Part shown: positions 46,809-56,187 of the stretch, piece by piece
How positions within the stretch are numbered: position 1 is the first letter of the stretch
Layout of the letters: each line of letters starts with the position of its first letter
Assembly: GCF_020193655.1 (NCBI RefSeq)
Contig: NZ_JADYVE010000007.1
Coordinates: forward strand, 124,001 to 188,000
Source: Ensifer sp. IC3342
GTDB lineage: Bacteria > Pseudomonadota > Alphaproteobacteria > Rhizobiales > Rhizobiaceae
Direction: 5' to 3'
DNA length: 64,000 nucleotides
Translations under genes and position numbers: made by a program
Notes under the pieces: model-generated
Seen by the model: the letters and a program-made list of their open reading frames with translations, nothing else
The model's database searches: none
What the model was told of the DNA's origin: nothing

Positions 46809-48566
46809 TCACGCTGCGGTAAGGCTCTTGCGGACATCCTCGTCCGTAAGGATACCGCTGGCGCGCAGCAGTGCGGCGAAGCGGCCGTTGCTCTGGCTGA
46901 GCTCGCTGAAGCCGCCCATTTCGACGATCCGGCCCTGATCCATGAAGATCACCAGATCGGCCTCGCGCACCGTCGACAGGCGGTGGGCGATGATGAAGGT
47001 CGTGCGGTCCTTGCGCAGCATGTCGATCGCGTCCTTCACGCGGGCCTCGGTCTCGACGTCGAGCGCGCTTGTCGCCTCGTCGAGCACCAGGATCGGCGCG
47101 TTCTTGAGGATCGCGCGGGCGATCGCGACGCGCTGGCGTTCGCCACCCGAGAGGCGGTTGCCGCGCTCGCCGACGAGCGTATCGTAGCCGTTTAGGCGGC
47201 CCTCGATGAAGTCGCTCGCGGCAGCCGCTTCCGCGGCGGCCATGATTTCCTCGATCGAGGCATCGTCGCGGCCGAGGCGGATGTTGTCGCCGATCGAGCG
47301 GTTCATGAGGCCCGCATCCTGGAAGACCGTGGCGATCGACCGGCGCAGCGACTTGCGCGTGACCGTCGAGATATCGACGCCGTCGATCAGGATCTGGCCG
47401 TGCTTCGGATCATGGACCCGCTGCAGCAGGTTGACGAGAGTCGTCTTACCGGCGCCGGTGGGGCCGACGATGGCCACCGTCTGGCCGGCCTTCGCCGTAA
47501 AGGAGACATTGCGCACGCCCTGGGCGGAGTTCGCGAAGTCGAAGGAGATGTCGCGGAATTCCACCTCGCCGACGACACCGGTCAGTTCCTTGGCGCCGGC
47601 CGGCTCCTCGCGTTCGCGCACCGAGTCCTCGAGCTGGTAGAAGTCCTCGAGCTTGGCGCGCGCCTCGAAGATCTGGGTGGCGAAGGCCTTCATCTGGTCG
47701 AGACGGGCGATCAAGAGGTTGGCGAAGCCGATGAATGCGACCACCTCGCCGACGCCGAGTTCGCCGCGCTGCACGAGAATTGTGCCGATGACGAGGACCG
47801 CCATCATCGAGATTGTCGAGGCCATGCGGTTGAGCGCGCTCGCCAGTGCCCACCAGTCAAGCACCGGGTACTGGGCCGACAGCAGACGATCGGTGAACTT
47901 CTTCAGCTCGCGCGTTTCGGCCTCGATGCGGTTATAGCTGTGCACCACCGAAACATTACTGATCGCGTCGGAGACGTGGGAGAAGACCGTATGGTAATGG
48001 TTCTCGACCGAGGCCTGACCATCCTTCGTGCGGTCCATCACGACCTTGCTGATCGCCACATAGGCGGCGCCGAGAATGACGAGGACGAGCGACAGGCGGA
48101 AATCCATTGCGAAGGCGGTCGGTACGAGCAACACGAGCGCAACGACCGTCGACAGGTGCTGCCGCATGAATTCGAGCCAGAGGCCGAAGAGCGTCTCGCA
48201 GGCGCGCAGCAGGGTGTGCAACGCGTTGGAGGTGCCGCGTTGGCTATGCCAGGAGAGCGGCATCGAGACGATCCGCCCGAAGGCTTCGGTCAGGAGCGTT
48301 GCCCTGCGGCCATGCGCAAGCCGGTCGGCCTCGCGGGAGACGAGCACGAAGGCGATCGTGTTGAAAAGGCCGAAGCCTGCCCACAGGAAGAGCATCGGCG
48401 CGACGTCCTTCTGCGACGAGATCGCATCGATGATACGGCCAAAGAGAATCGGCTCGGCAATCGTGATGATGGCGAGCACGACGTTGGCGATGACGATCGC
48501 CCCGACGCGGAATTTGTGAACGGCAAGATACTGAAGGGCTCTTGCATACACTTGGAACAAAGACAC
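46809..48566 (-). CDS. ndvA: Cyclic beta-1,2-glucan ABC exporter NdvA
   Basis: A 585-residue half-transporter with fused membrane and ATPase domains that exports cyclic beta-1,2-glucan to the periplasm; it works as a homodimer. The membrane part is residues 1-320 (SLFQVYARALQYLAVHKFRVGAIVIANVV at the start), and the ATPase has Walker A VGPTGAGKTT (about 370), signature LSGGERQRVAIARA (about 475) and Walker B LVLDEATSALD. The start is GTG 48566 with AAGGGG upstream and matches the known NdvA N-terminus. The frame is open to 48629. Although adjacent to ndvB's neighbourhood, it is on the opposite strand and so has its own promoter. Confidence 0.95.
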   Translation of the reverse strand: MSLFQVYARALQYLAVHKFRVGAIVIANVVLAIITIAEPILFGRIIDAISSQKDVAPMLFLWAGFGLFNTIAFVLVSREADRLAHGRRATLLTEAFGRIVSMPLSWHSQRGTSNALHTLLRACETLFGLWLEFMRQHLSTVVALVLLVPTAFAMDFRLSLVLVILGAAYVAISKVVMDRTKDGQASVENHYHTVFSHVSDAISNVSVVHSYNRIEAETRELKKFTDRLLSAQYPVLDWWALASALNRMASTISMMAVLVIGTILVQRGELGVGEVVAFIGFANLLIARLDQMKAFATQIFEARAKLEDFYQLEDSVREREEPAGAKELTGVVGEVEFRDISFDFANSAQGVRNVSFTAKAGQTVAIVGPTGAGKTTLVNLLQRVHDPKHGQILIDGVDISTVTRKSLRRSIATVFQDAGLMNRSIGDNIRLGRDDASIEEIMAAAEAAAASDFIEGRLNGYDTLVGERGNRLSGGERQRVAIARAILKNAPILVLDEATSALDVETEARVKDAIDMLRKDRTTFIIAHRLSTVREADLVIFMDQGRIVEMGGFSELSQSNGRFAALLRASGILTDEDVRKSLTAA

Positions 48567-48957
48567 TGTCTCACCCCTTCTGGGCATCGGATTGTTGCGC
48601 CGCAGCAATGATTCGATGCGGCAGTGCACTTGCGGCTCTGGCGATCCGGGGTGGCGGAACTCTTCCTACCGTGCCGGGCCGACAAAGCCCCATTGGGCGG
48701 CCTTGTGAAATTCCTGCCGAAAACGTGGAGGCTAAACCTTGCCGACCGCGGGAAGATCCGGTGCCAAGGGAGGATTGGCGGGATAATCCATAGTCCGCTG
48801 TCTTTATGCCTCCACTCCGATATTTTGCAGGTTTCGTGCAAGACCGGGCGTGATAAGAAGAATTATCGCGGTTGCAACATGAATGGCTTCTGAACGGCGC
48901 ATTCATGTGAGGATCTCAAGCGCTGCGTCCCTCGCATTCTCGACCTGAAGGTGTTCC
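48567..48957. other. Divergent regulatory region between ndvA and expR
   Basis: A 391-base gap with no gene. It carries a perfect 9-base inverted repeat at 48877-48908 before expR. The part near ndvA holds only AT-poor sequence without a recognised motif. Confidence 0.5.
48877..48908. promoter_or_regulatory. Inverted repeat in front of expR
   Basis: ACATGAATG (48877-48885) and CATTCATGT (48900-48908) are perfect inverted arms, 14 bases apart, ending 49 bases before the expR start. It could be an autoregulatory or other regulator site. Confidence 0.45.
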
Positions 48958-49698
48958 ATGAATATCACGTTGCTCGTACAGTTTCTGGCGCTCCTGGAGG
49001 AGATGAAGTCGCGCGAGGAGATTCTGCCCGAGTTCGAACGGCTGCTCGATCGTTGCGGTTTCGACTTCTACGGTGTCGTGCGCCAGCCGAAGCCCAATGA
49101 GAACCCTCTGAGGCTGCTCCTTGCCGGCCGCTGGCCGGACGGCTGGCCGCAAATCTACATCCGCAAGAAATATGTCGTCATCGATCCGACGATCCGCTAT
49201 CTCGGCCATGCCCAGCGCGGGTTCCGCTGGCGCGACACGCTTGCGGCCTTCCGCTCGGATCCGCATCGCAAGCGCATGGAAAGCATGATGGTCGAGGCGC
49301 GCAATCACGGCCTCTTCGACGGCTATATTTTCCCGGTGCACGGCCGGCGCGGGCTGATGGGCAACCTCACGGTCGGTGGCCGCGTGGTGGATCTAAGCCC
49401 GGTCGAATTGAGCCTTTTCGACGCGATCGCCAAGAGGCTCTTCTGGAAGCTGCTGGAGCTGACCGATCCGGAGATCATGGCCGAACTCATTTCGCGCGTC
49501 GAAGTGCAGATGACGCGGCGTGAAATGGAGGCGTTGAACTATCTTGCCGACGGCATGACATCGAACGACATCGGCAAGGTCCTCGACATATCGAGCCACA
49601 CGGTAGACTGGTACATGAACGGCATTCAGGAAAAGCTGAAGGCGAAGAACCGCCATCACGTCGTCGCCATCGCCTTCCGTCTTGGCCTTATTTCCTGA
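48958..49698 (+). CDS. expR: LuxR-family quorum-sensing regulator ExpR
   Basis: A 246-residue LuxR-type protein. An N-terminal acyl-homoserine-lactone-binding domain (about 10-170, with WPDGWPQIYIRKKYVVIDPTIRY) is joined to a C-terminal helix-turn-helix (MTRREMEALNYLADGMTSNDIGKVLDISSHTVDWYMNGIQEKLKAKNRHHVVAIA, about 180-240). Sequence, length and position beside pyc match S. meliloti ExpR, the master regulator of exopolysaccharide and motility that answers long-chain signals from SinI. No sinI is present here. GAAGGTG precedes the ATG. The frame is intact, unlike the widely used strain Rm1021, where an insertion sequence disrupts it. Confidence 0.92.
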   Translation: MNITLLVQFLALLEEMKSREEILPEFERLLDRCGFDFYGVVRQPKPNENPLRLLLAGRWPDGWPQIYIRKKYVVIDPTIRYLGHAQRGFRWRDTLAAFRSDPHRKRMESMMVEARNHGLFDGYIFPVHGRRGLMGNLTVGGRVVDLSPVELSLFDAIAKRLFWKLLELTDPEIMAELISRVEVQMTRREMEALNYLADGMTSNDIGKVLDISSHTVDWYMNGIQEKLKAKNRHHVVAIAFRLGLIS

Positions 49699-49731
49699 AC
49701 TCAATTCCGATTCTAAAGGTTCGAGCGGGGT

Positions 49732-49767
49732 GCGGGCGGAAAACCGCACGTACTTTTCTCATCCGGC
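49732..49767. repeat. GGCGGAAAACCGC-type palindromic repeat
   Basis: GCGGG...CCGGC arms enclose GGCGGAAAACCGC and a CTTTTCTCATCC tail. It is the same module as 7985-8021 and 60047-60089. It lies between expR and pyc. Confidence 0.6.
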
Positions 49768-49780
49768 TCAATTCAAACTG

Positions 49781-49824
49781 CTACAGCGTCCTTTGCGCGT
49801 CTGATTGGATGCGCGGCGCTGTCG
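49781..49824. repeat. CTACAGC-type hairpin repeat (degenerate)
   Basis: CTACAGCG and CGCTGTCG arms are separated by a GCGCGTC...GATGCGCG stem. It directly follows the repeat at 49732, so two families are nested between expR and pyc. Confidence 0.65.
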
Positions 49825-49919
49825 TGTCGCATCTGAAATTGCACTTCCTCAAGTGACTCGCTAAAACTTCATTTCGCGGGTGCAGCATTCCCGCGTTTTC
49901 AAGTCTTGAGGAGTCCGAC

Positions 49920-52900
49920 TTGCCTATCTCTAAGATCCTTGTTGCCAACCGTTCCGAAATTGCCATCCGCGTCTTCCGCGCGGCCAACGAACTGGGACTT
50001 AAAACGGTCGCGATATGGGCTGAGGAGGACAAACTGGCGCTGCACCGCTTCAAGGCGGACGAGAGCTATCAGGTCGGGCGCGGCCCGCATCTTTCCCGCG
50101 ACCTCGGCCCGATCGAAAGCTATCTGTCGATCGACGAGGTGATCCGCGTCGCCAAGCTTTCCGGCGCCGACGCCATTCATCCGGGCTACGGCCTGCTGTC
50201 CGAGAGCCCGGAGTTCGCCGAGGCCTGTGCGGCCAACGGCATCACCTTCATCGGTCCGAAGCCGGAGACGATGCGCCAGCTCGGCAACAAGGTGGCGGCG
50301 CGCAACCTGGCGATCTCGATCGGCGTGCCGGTCGTGCCGGCGACGGATCCGCTTCCAGACGATCCGGCCGAGATCAAGCGGCTCGCTGACGAGATCGGCT
50401 ATCCGGTGATGCTGAAGGCTTCCTGGGGCGGCGGCGGCCGCGGCATGCGGGCAATCCGCGATCCGAAGGACCTGATCCGCGAGGTGACCGAGGCCAAACG
50501 CGAGGCGAAGGCCGCCTTCGGCAAGGACGAGGTTTATCTCGAAAAGCTGGTCGAGCGCGCGCGCCACGTCGAAAGCCAGATCCTGGGCGACACCCACGGC
50601 AATGTCGTCCATCTCTTCGAGCGCGACTGCTCGATCCAGCGGCGCAACCAGAAGGTCGTCGAACGCGCACCGGCGCCCTATCTCACCGCGGCGCAACGCG
50701 AGGAGCTTGCCGCCTATTCGAAGCGCATCGCCGAGGCGACCAACTATGTCGGCGCCGGCACGGTCGAATATCTGATGGATGCCGACACCGGCAAGTTCTA
50801 CTTCATCGAGGTCAATCCGCGTATCCAGGTCGAGCACACGGTGACCGAGGTCGTCACCGGCATCGATATCGTCAAGGCGCAGATCCACATCCTCGACGGC
50901 TTTGCCATCGGCACGCCGGAATCGGGGGTGCCGCGCCAGGAGGACATCCGGCTGAACGGCCATGCGCTGCAGTGCCGCATCACGACCGAAGATCCCGAGC
51001 AGAACTTCATCCCCGACTACGGCCGCATCACAGCCTATCGCGGCGCCACCGGCTTCGGCATTCGTCTGGACGGCGGGACCGCCTATTCCGGAGCGGTGAT
51101 CACCCGCTACTACGATCCGCTGCTTGAAAAGGTCACCGCTTGGGCGCCGAACCCGGACGAGGCGATAAAGCGCATGATCCGCGCGCTCAGGGAATTCCGC
51201 ATTCGCGGCGTGGCGACCAACCTCACCTTCCTGGAAGCGATCATCAGCCACCCGTCCTTCCAGGACAACAGCTACACCACCCGCTTCATCGACACGACGC
51301 CGGAACTGTTCCAGCAGGTCAAGCGCCAGGACCGCGCCACCAAGCTCTTGACCTATCTTGCCGATGTCACGGTCAACGGCCATCCGGAGGCCAAGGGGCG
51401 GCCGAAGCCCAATGACGACATCGCCGCCCCGGTGGTGCCGTTCATCAATGGCGAGGCGAAGCCGGGCACGAAGCAACTGCTCGACCAGCTAGGACCGAAG
51501 AAGTTCGCGGAATGGGTGAAGGCGCAAGAGCCAGTGCTGATCACCGACACGACGATGCGCGACGGCCATCAGTCGCTGCTCGCCACCCGCATGCGCACCT
51601 ACGACATTGTCCGCATCGCCGGCACCTATGCCCGGGCGCTGCCCAATCTGTTTTCGCTCGAATGCTGGGGCGGCGCGACCTTCGACGTGTCGATGCGCTT
51701 CCTCACCGAGGATCCGTGGGAGCGGCTGGCAATGGTGCGCGAGGGCGCGCCGAACCTGCTCCTGCAGATGCTTTTGCGCGGCGCCAACGGCGTCGGCTAC
51801 AAGAACTATCCCGACAATGTCGTCAAATACTTCGTTAGCCAGGCCGCCAAGGGTGGCATCGACGTCTTCCGCGTCTTCGACTGCCTGAACTGGGTCGAGA
51901 ACATGCGCGTCGCAATGGACGCGGTCGCTGCAGAGAACAGGATCTGCGAGGCGGCGATCTGCTATACCGGCGACATCCTCAATTCCGCCCGGCCGAAATA
52001 TGACCTGAAGTACTATACGGCGCTTGCCGCCGAACTGGAGAAGGCCGGCGCCCATATCATCGCGGTCAAGGACATGGCCGGCCTCTTGAAGCCGGCTGCG
52101 GCGCGTGTGCTGTTCAAGGCGCTGAAGGAAGCGACCGACCTGCCGATCCATTTCCACACGCACGACACGTCGGGCATTGCCGCCGCCACCGTCCTTGCCG
52201 CGGTCGAATCCGGTGTCGACATCGTCGATGCGGCGATGGATGCGCTTTCGGGCAACACCTCGCAGCCCTGCCTCGGCTCCATCGTCGAGGCGCTCTCGGG
52301 CTCCGAGCGCGACCCGGGCCTCAATCCGGAATGGATCCGCCGCATCTCCTTCTACTGGGAGGCGGTGCGCCACCAATATGCGGCCTTCGAGAGCGACCTC
52401 AAGGGGCCGGCCTCGGAAGTCTATCTGCACGAAATGCCCGGCGGTCAGTTCACCAATCTCAAGGAACAGGCCCGCTCGCTCGGGCTTGAAACCCGTTGGC
52501 ACGAGGTCGCGCAGGCCTATGCCGACGCCAACCGAATGTTCGGCGACATCGTCAAGGTGACGCCCTCCTCCAAGGTCGTCGGCGACATGGCGCTGATGAT
52601 GGTTTCCCAGGACCTGACGGTGGCCGACGTCGAGAACCCGGCGAAGGACATCGCCTTCCCGGAATCGGTCGTCTCGATGCTCAAGGGCGATCTCGGCCAA
52701 CCCCCGGGCGGCTGGCCCGAGGCGCTGCAGAAGAAGGCGTTGAAGGGTGAAGAGCCATATACGGCCGTGCCGGGCTCGCTGCTGCCGCCTGCCGATCTCG
52801 ACGCGGAGCGCGAGAGCATCGAGGAGAAGCTCGGCCGCGACGTCACCGACTTCGAGTTTGCCTCCTATCTCATGTATCCGAAGGTCTTCACCGACTACGC

Positions 52901-53378
52901 GCTGGCCGCCGAGACTTACGGCCCGGTCAGCGTGCTGCCGACGCCGGCCTATTTCTACGGCATGGCGCCGGGCGAGGAGCTCTTCGCCGACATCGAGAAG
53001 GGCAAGACGCTGGTCATCCTCAACCAGGCGCAGGGCGAGATCGATGAGAAGGGCATGGTCAAGATGTTCTTCGAATTGAACGGCCAGCCCCGCTCGATCA
53101 AGGTACCGGACCGCAACCGCGGCGCCTCCGCCGCTATCCGGCGCAAGGCGGAAGCCGGCAACGCCGCCCATCTCGGCGCGCCAATGCCGGGCGTCATCTC
53201 GACCGTGGCGGTTCACCCCGGCCAGCCGGTCAAGGCCGGCGACGTGCTGCTCTCGATCGAGGCGATGAAGATGGAGACGGCGCTGCATGCCGAAAAGGAC
53301 GGCGTGATCGCCGAGGTGCTGGTCCGCGCCGGCGATCAGATCGATGCCAAGGATTTGTTGATCGTGTTTGGCGGGTGA
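49920..53378 (+). CDS. pyc: Pyruvate carboxylase
   Basis: A 1,152-residue biotin enzyme that carboxylates pyruvate to oxaloacetate for the TCA cycle. The biotin carboxylase domain (1-460) has KILVANRSEIAIRVFRAANELG and the ATP-grasp GGGGRGMR segment (about 173). The carboxyltransferase domain (about 530-830) has TDTTMRDGHQSLLATRMRT and the metal-binding HFHTHDTSG; the biotinyl Lys is near 1117 in EAMKMETALH. The start codon is TTG at 49920 with GAGGAG upstream. No ATG with a better ribosome site lies nearby. It stands alone, with a terminator behind it. Confidence 0.97.
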   Translation: MPISKILVANRSEIAIRVFRAANELGLKTVAIWAEEDKLALHRFKADESYQVGRGPHLSRDLGPIESYLSIDEVIRVAKLSGADAIHPGYGLLSESPEFAEACAANGITFIGPKPETMRQLGNKVAARNLAISIGVPVVPATDPLPDDPAEIKRLADEIGYPVMLKASWGGGGRGMRAIRDPKDLIREVTEAKREAKAAFGKDEVYLEKLVERARHVESQILGDTHGNVVHLFERDCSIQRRNQKVVERAPAPYLTAAQREELAAYSKRIAEATNYVGAGTVEYLMDADTGKFYFIEVNPRIQVEHTVTEVVTGIDIVKAQIHILDGFAIGTPESGVPRQEDIRLNGHALQCRITTEDPEQNFIPDYGRITAYRGATGFGIRLDGGTAYSGAVITRYYDPLLEKVTAWAPNPDEAIKRMIRALREFRIRGVATNLTFLEAIISHPSFQDNSYTTRFIDTTPELFQQVKRQDRATKLLTYLADVTVNGHPEAKGRPKPNDDIAAPVVPFINGEAKPGTKQLLDQLGPKKFAEWVKAQEPVLITDTTMRDGHQSLLATRMRTYDIVRIAGTYARALPNLFSLECWGGATFDVSMRFLTEDPWERLAMVREGAPNLLLQMLLRGANGVGYKNYPDNVVKYFVSQAAKGGIDVFRVFDCLNWVENMRVAMDAVAAENRICEAAICYTGDILNSARPKYDLKYYTALAAELEKAGAHIIAVKDMAGLLKPAAARVLFKALKEATDLPIHFHTHDTSGIAAATVLAAVESGVDIVDAAMDALSGNTSQPCLGSIVEALSGSERDPGLNPEWIRRISFYWEAVRHQYAAFESDLKGPASEVYLHEMPGGQFTNLKEQARSLGLETRWHEVAQAYADANRMFGDIVKVTPSSKVVGDMALMMVSQDLTVADVENPAKDIAFPESVVSMLKGDLGQPPGGWPEALQKKALKGEEPYTAVPGSLLPPADLDAERESIEEKLGRDVTDFEFASYLMYPKVFTDYALAAETYGPVSVLPTPAYFYGMAPGEELFADIEKGKTLVILNQAQGEIDEKGMVKMFFELNGQPRSIKVPDRNRGASAAIRRKAEAGNAAHLGAPMPGVISTVAVHPGQPVKAGDVLLSIEAMKMETALHAEKDGVIAEVLVRAGDQIDAKDLLIVFGG

Positions 53379-53402
53379 TGGGCCGTCGCCTTCTGCGGAA
53401 GG

Positions 53403-53427
53403 CGGCCGGAGCGTTCCGGCCGTCTTT
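53403..53427 (+). terminator. Probable terminator of pyc
   Basis: A CGGCCGGA/TCCGGCCG stem with a 4-base loop is followed by TCTTTC. It begins 25 bases after the pyc stop. Confidence 0.65.
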
Positions 53428-53478
53428 CGGTGACAGTGAAGCGTTCGCCCCACCATCTTGGCTCGGTTTGGCTCCCGT

Positions 53479-53509
53479 CGTCATCCTCGGGTCAAGCCCG
53501 AGGATGACG
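53479..53509. repeat. Hairpin repeat with perfect 13-base arms
   Basis: CGTCATCCTCGGG and CCCGAGGATGACG are perfect arms around a 5-base loop. The motif is a frequent intergenic hairpin in rhizobia. It lies between convergent pyc and the ABC ATPase gene. Confidence 0.7.
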
Positions 53510-53582
53510 GTGGAGAGGGAGGGACCCGACCTCACCGCGTGCGGAGCAGTGCGATCAGGGATCCATCTGTCCCTAACGTCGC

Positions 53583-54344
53583 TCAAATATCATAGCTCAT
53601 CGGTGCACTCAGCGACGCGATGAACTTCTTCGTGCGTTCGCGCTCCGGCGCCGAGAAGATCTTGCGTGGAGGGCCGCTTTCGACGACGACACCGCCATCG
53701 AGGAAGATGACGTGATCGGCGACGCGCGAGGCGAGGCGGAGATCGTGGGTCGCCATGATCATTGTCGTGCCTTCGCGGGCGAGACGGCTGAGCACCTCCA
53801 CCACCTCCTCGGCAAGTTCCGGGTCGAGCGCAGAGGTCGGCTCGTCGCAGAGAAGGACGCGCGGCGAGGGGGCGAGCGCACGGGCGATTGCCACGCGCTG
53901 CTGCTGGCCGCCGGAAAGGGTCGAGGGCCAGGCATCCGCCTTGTGCGCCATGCCGACCTTATCCAGGAGTTCGAGCGCCCGGGCGCGGGCGCGGTCGGCC
54001 GGCCATTTGAGAACGGTCACAAGGCCTTCCATCACGTTGCCGAGCGCGGTCTGATGGGGAAAGAGCTGAAAATTCTGGAACACCATGCCGGTCTGCCGGC
54101 GCAGTTTTTGTATCGCCTTCCGGCCGACCGCGCGGTGAGGGGCGAAGTCTAGCCGCTCGTCTCCAAGCCGGATCGCGCCGTGCGTCGGGATCTCCAGCAG
54201 GTTGACGCATCTGAGCAGCGTACTCTTGCCGCCGCCGGATGGGCCGACAAGCGCCGTTACGGTGCCTTCGGCCATCGTCACACTGATTCCTTTGAGCACC
54301 AGGTTGGTACCGAAGCGCTTTTCAATATCGGTGAGTTCGATCAT
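53583..54344 (-). CDS. Polar amino-acid ABC transporter ATP-binding protein
   Basis: A 253-residue ATPase of the PAAT/HisP type. Walker A is GPSGGGKSTLLRC (about 33), the Q-loop FQNFQLFPH, signature LSGGQQQRVAIARAL (about 140), Walker B VLLCDEPTSALD (about 160) and the H-loop ATHDLRLA. It overlaps the permease gene by 4 bases. It energises import of an amino acid bound by the binding protein at 55138-55926. Confidence 0.93.
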   Translation of the reverse strand: MIELTDIEKRFGTNLVLKGISVTMAEGTVTALVGPSGGGKSTLLRCVNLLEIPTHGAIRLGDERLDFAPHRAVGRKAIQKLRRQTGMVFQNFQLFPHQTALGNVMEGLVTVLKWPADRARARALELLDKVGMAHKADAWPSTLSGGQQQRVAIARALAPSPRVLLCDEPTSALDPELAEEVVEVLSRLAREGTTMIMATHDLRLASRVADHVIFLDGGVVVESGPPRKIFSAPERERTKKFIASLSAPMSYDI

Positions 54345-55030
54345 GCGCGCGCCTCCAGGAAACCGCCATAGCGGGCGAAGCGGCGCTCCAACCTCACCTG
54401 CAGGGCCGACAGTACGGAGCTCATGACAAGGTAGATCAGCGCCGCCTCGATATAAAGGATCAGTGGTTCATAAGTGGTCGCCACGATCCGCTGCGCCGTC
54501 TGAAAGAGCTCGGGTACGGTGATGGCTGCGGCGAGCGAAGTGTCCTTCACCAGCGAAATGAACGTGTTCGAGAGCGGCGGGATTGCGACCCGGGTCGCCT
54601 GGGGCAGGATCGTGCGTCGCATGACCTGGCTCCAGCTCATGCCGATGGAATAGGCCGCTTCCCATTGGCCGCGCGGCACGGAGGAGATCGTTGCGCGGAT
54701 GATCTCGGATGTATAGGCGCCGATGTTGAGCGTGAAGCCGATCAGCGCAGCGGGGAATGCATCGAGCAAAATGTTCATGCTTGGCAGGCCATAGAAAATG
54801 ACGAAGAGCTGGACGAGGAGCGGCGTTCCGCGGATCACCCAAACATAGAACCGCGCGACCGCGACGAAGGGAGCCGGTGCGAAGAGACGGACGAGTGCGG
54901 TGACAAGGCCCAGCAAAAGGCCGAGAACGAAGGAAAGCAGGGTCAGCGGAACTGTGAAGATCAGCCCGGCCCACAGCAGGGTCGGCAGCGATTCCGCCAT
55001 CAGGGGAAGCCAATGAAGCCAGTTGGGCAA
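54341..55030 (-). CDS. Polar amino-acid ABC transporter permease
   Basis: A 229-residue permease of the HisM/GlnP type with about five membrane segments, starting LPTLLWAGLIFTVPLTLLSFVLGLLLGLVTAL. The conserved permease loop is at about 155-175 (GMSWSQVMRRTILPQATRVAIPPLSNTFISLVKDTSLA). No ATG has a good ribosome site: TTG 55030 (LPNWLHW), TTG 55045 and ATG 55000 are all possible; 55030 is preferred because AAAGG precedes it. Only one permease gene is present, so it may form a homodimer. Confidence 0.85.
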   Translation of the reverse strand: MPNWLHWLPLMAESLPTLLWAGLIFTVPLTLLSFVLGLLLGLVTALVRLFAPAPFVAVARFYVWVIRGTPLLVQLFVIFYGLPSMNILLDAFPAALIGFTLNIGAYTSEIIRATISSVPRGQWEAAYSIGMSWSQVMRRTILPQATRVAIPPLSNTFISLVKDTSLAAAITVPELFQTAQRIVATTYEPLILYIEAALIYLVMSSVLSALQVRLERRFARYGGFLEARA

Positions 55031-55137
55031 GGGAAAGCCTTTCAAAACGCGCGATCCGCTCCGGAGGCCGGAACGGATCGAGATTCATAGCCGAGAAAGG
55101 CCGATAGAAAACCGACCGGCCTGACTTTTGGGCGAAC

Positions 55138-55926
55138 TTACTTGGAGACGTCGGCGCCGAAATATTTCTGCGAGATCTTGTCGTAGGTGCCGTCTGCCTT
55201 GATTTCCGCAAGCGCCTTGTTGATTGCTGCCAAAAGGTCCGGCTCGTTTTTGCGGATGATGATGCCGGAATAGTCTGCATCGGCCTGTTCGGCGGCGATC
55301 TTCACATTCGCGTCCGGCTTCTGCTTCTTGAAGTCGAGGAAGGACAGGCTGTCGTTGATCGTCGCATCGGCGCGGCCCGTCAGCACGAGCTGGATCGACT
55401 GGTCGAAGCCATCGGTGCCGACGAGCTCGGCGCCCGAGGCTTGAGCGAGTTTGCCGAAGTTGCTGGTCAGCGACTGGGCGGACTTCTTGCCCTTGAGATC
55501 GGCGAAGCCCTTGATCTCCTCGTTGTCGCCCTTGACGATCAGCACGGCCTTGGAGGCGATATAGGGTTCCGAGAAATCGTATTTCTTCTTGCGCTCTTCG
55601 GTGATGCCGACCTGGTTGATGACCGTGTCGTAGCGGTTGGCGTCGAGGCCAGCGATCAGGCCATCCCACTTGCCTTCGAGGAACTCGGCCTTCACGCCAA
55701 GGCGCTTTGCAACTTCCTGGCCGATTTCGACGTCGAAGCCAACCAGCGCGCCGCTGGCGTCGTGATAGGTGAAGGGGGCATAGGTGCCCTCGGTACCGAT
55801 TTTCAGAACGCCGGCAGACTTGATCTGATCGAGGTTCGATTCCGCATGGGCGGGAGCGAAGGCGGCGACTTGCAGGAGGGCGGCAGCGAAAAGCGTCGGA
55901 AGGAATTTCATTGTCTTGTTTTCCAT
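55138..55926 (-). CDS. Amino-acid ABC transporter substrate-binding protein
   Basis: A 262-residue periplasmic binding protein of family 3. The signal peptide is MENKTMKFLPTLFAAALLQVAAFAPAHA (residues 1-28), and the mature protein begins ESNLDQIKSAGVLKIGTEGTYAPFTYHD. The family motif GFDVEIGQEVAKRLG follows. The start is ATG 55926; an in-frame ATG at 55911 and an open frame to 56115 exist but fit less well. It is the first gene of the importer, 107 bases before the permease start. The exact amino acid is not predictable. Confidence 0.9.
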   Translation of the reverse strand: MENKTMKFLPTLFAAALLQVAAFAPAHAESNLDQIKSAGVLKIGTEGTYAPFTYHDASGALVGFDVEIGQEVAKRLGVKAEFLEGKWDGLIAGLDANRYDTVINQVGITEERKKKYDFSEPYIASKAVLIVKGDNEEIKGFADLKGKKSAQSLTSNFGKLAQASGAELVGTDGFDQSIQLVLTGRADATINDSLSFLDFKKQKPDANVKIAAEQADADYSGIIIRKNEPDLLAAINKALAEIKADGTYDKISQKYFGADVSK

Positions 55927-56187
55927 CTCTTTTGTTCTCCGGCCCATCGTCCGGATTGCGGCGAGATTCGCATAAAACCAGGCGCATCTGAGCGCATAAA
56001 AGACCAATTCACCCGGCTTTCGATGAAGATTTTTCCTCAAACAGACCGAAATCTCAGCGAAAACACTCCTTTTGGGAATGTGCTGGGTCCATTGAAGTTC
56101 CACTCGCGGCTGCAATTGAATTTTATACGAAAGGCTGCTATTCGCGTTTTAACCGATTCATGCACGTTTATGCACGATTTGAAAAAT

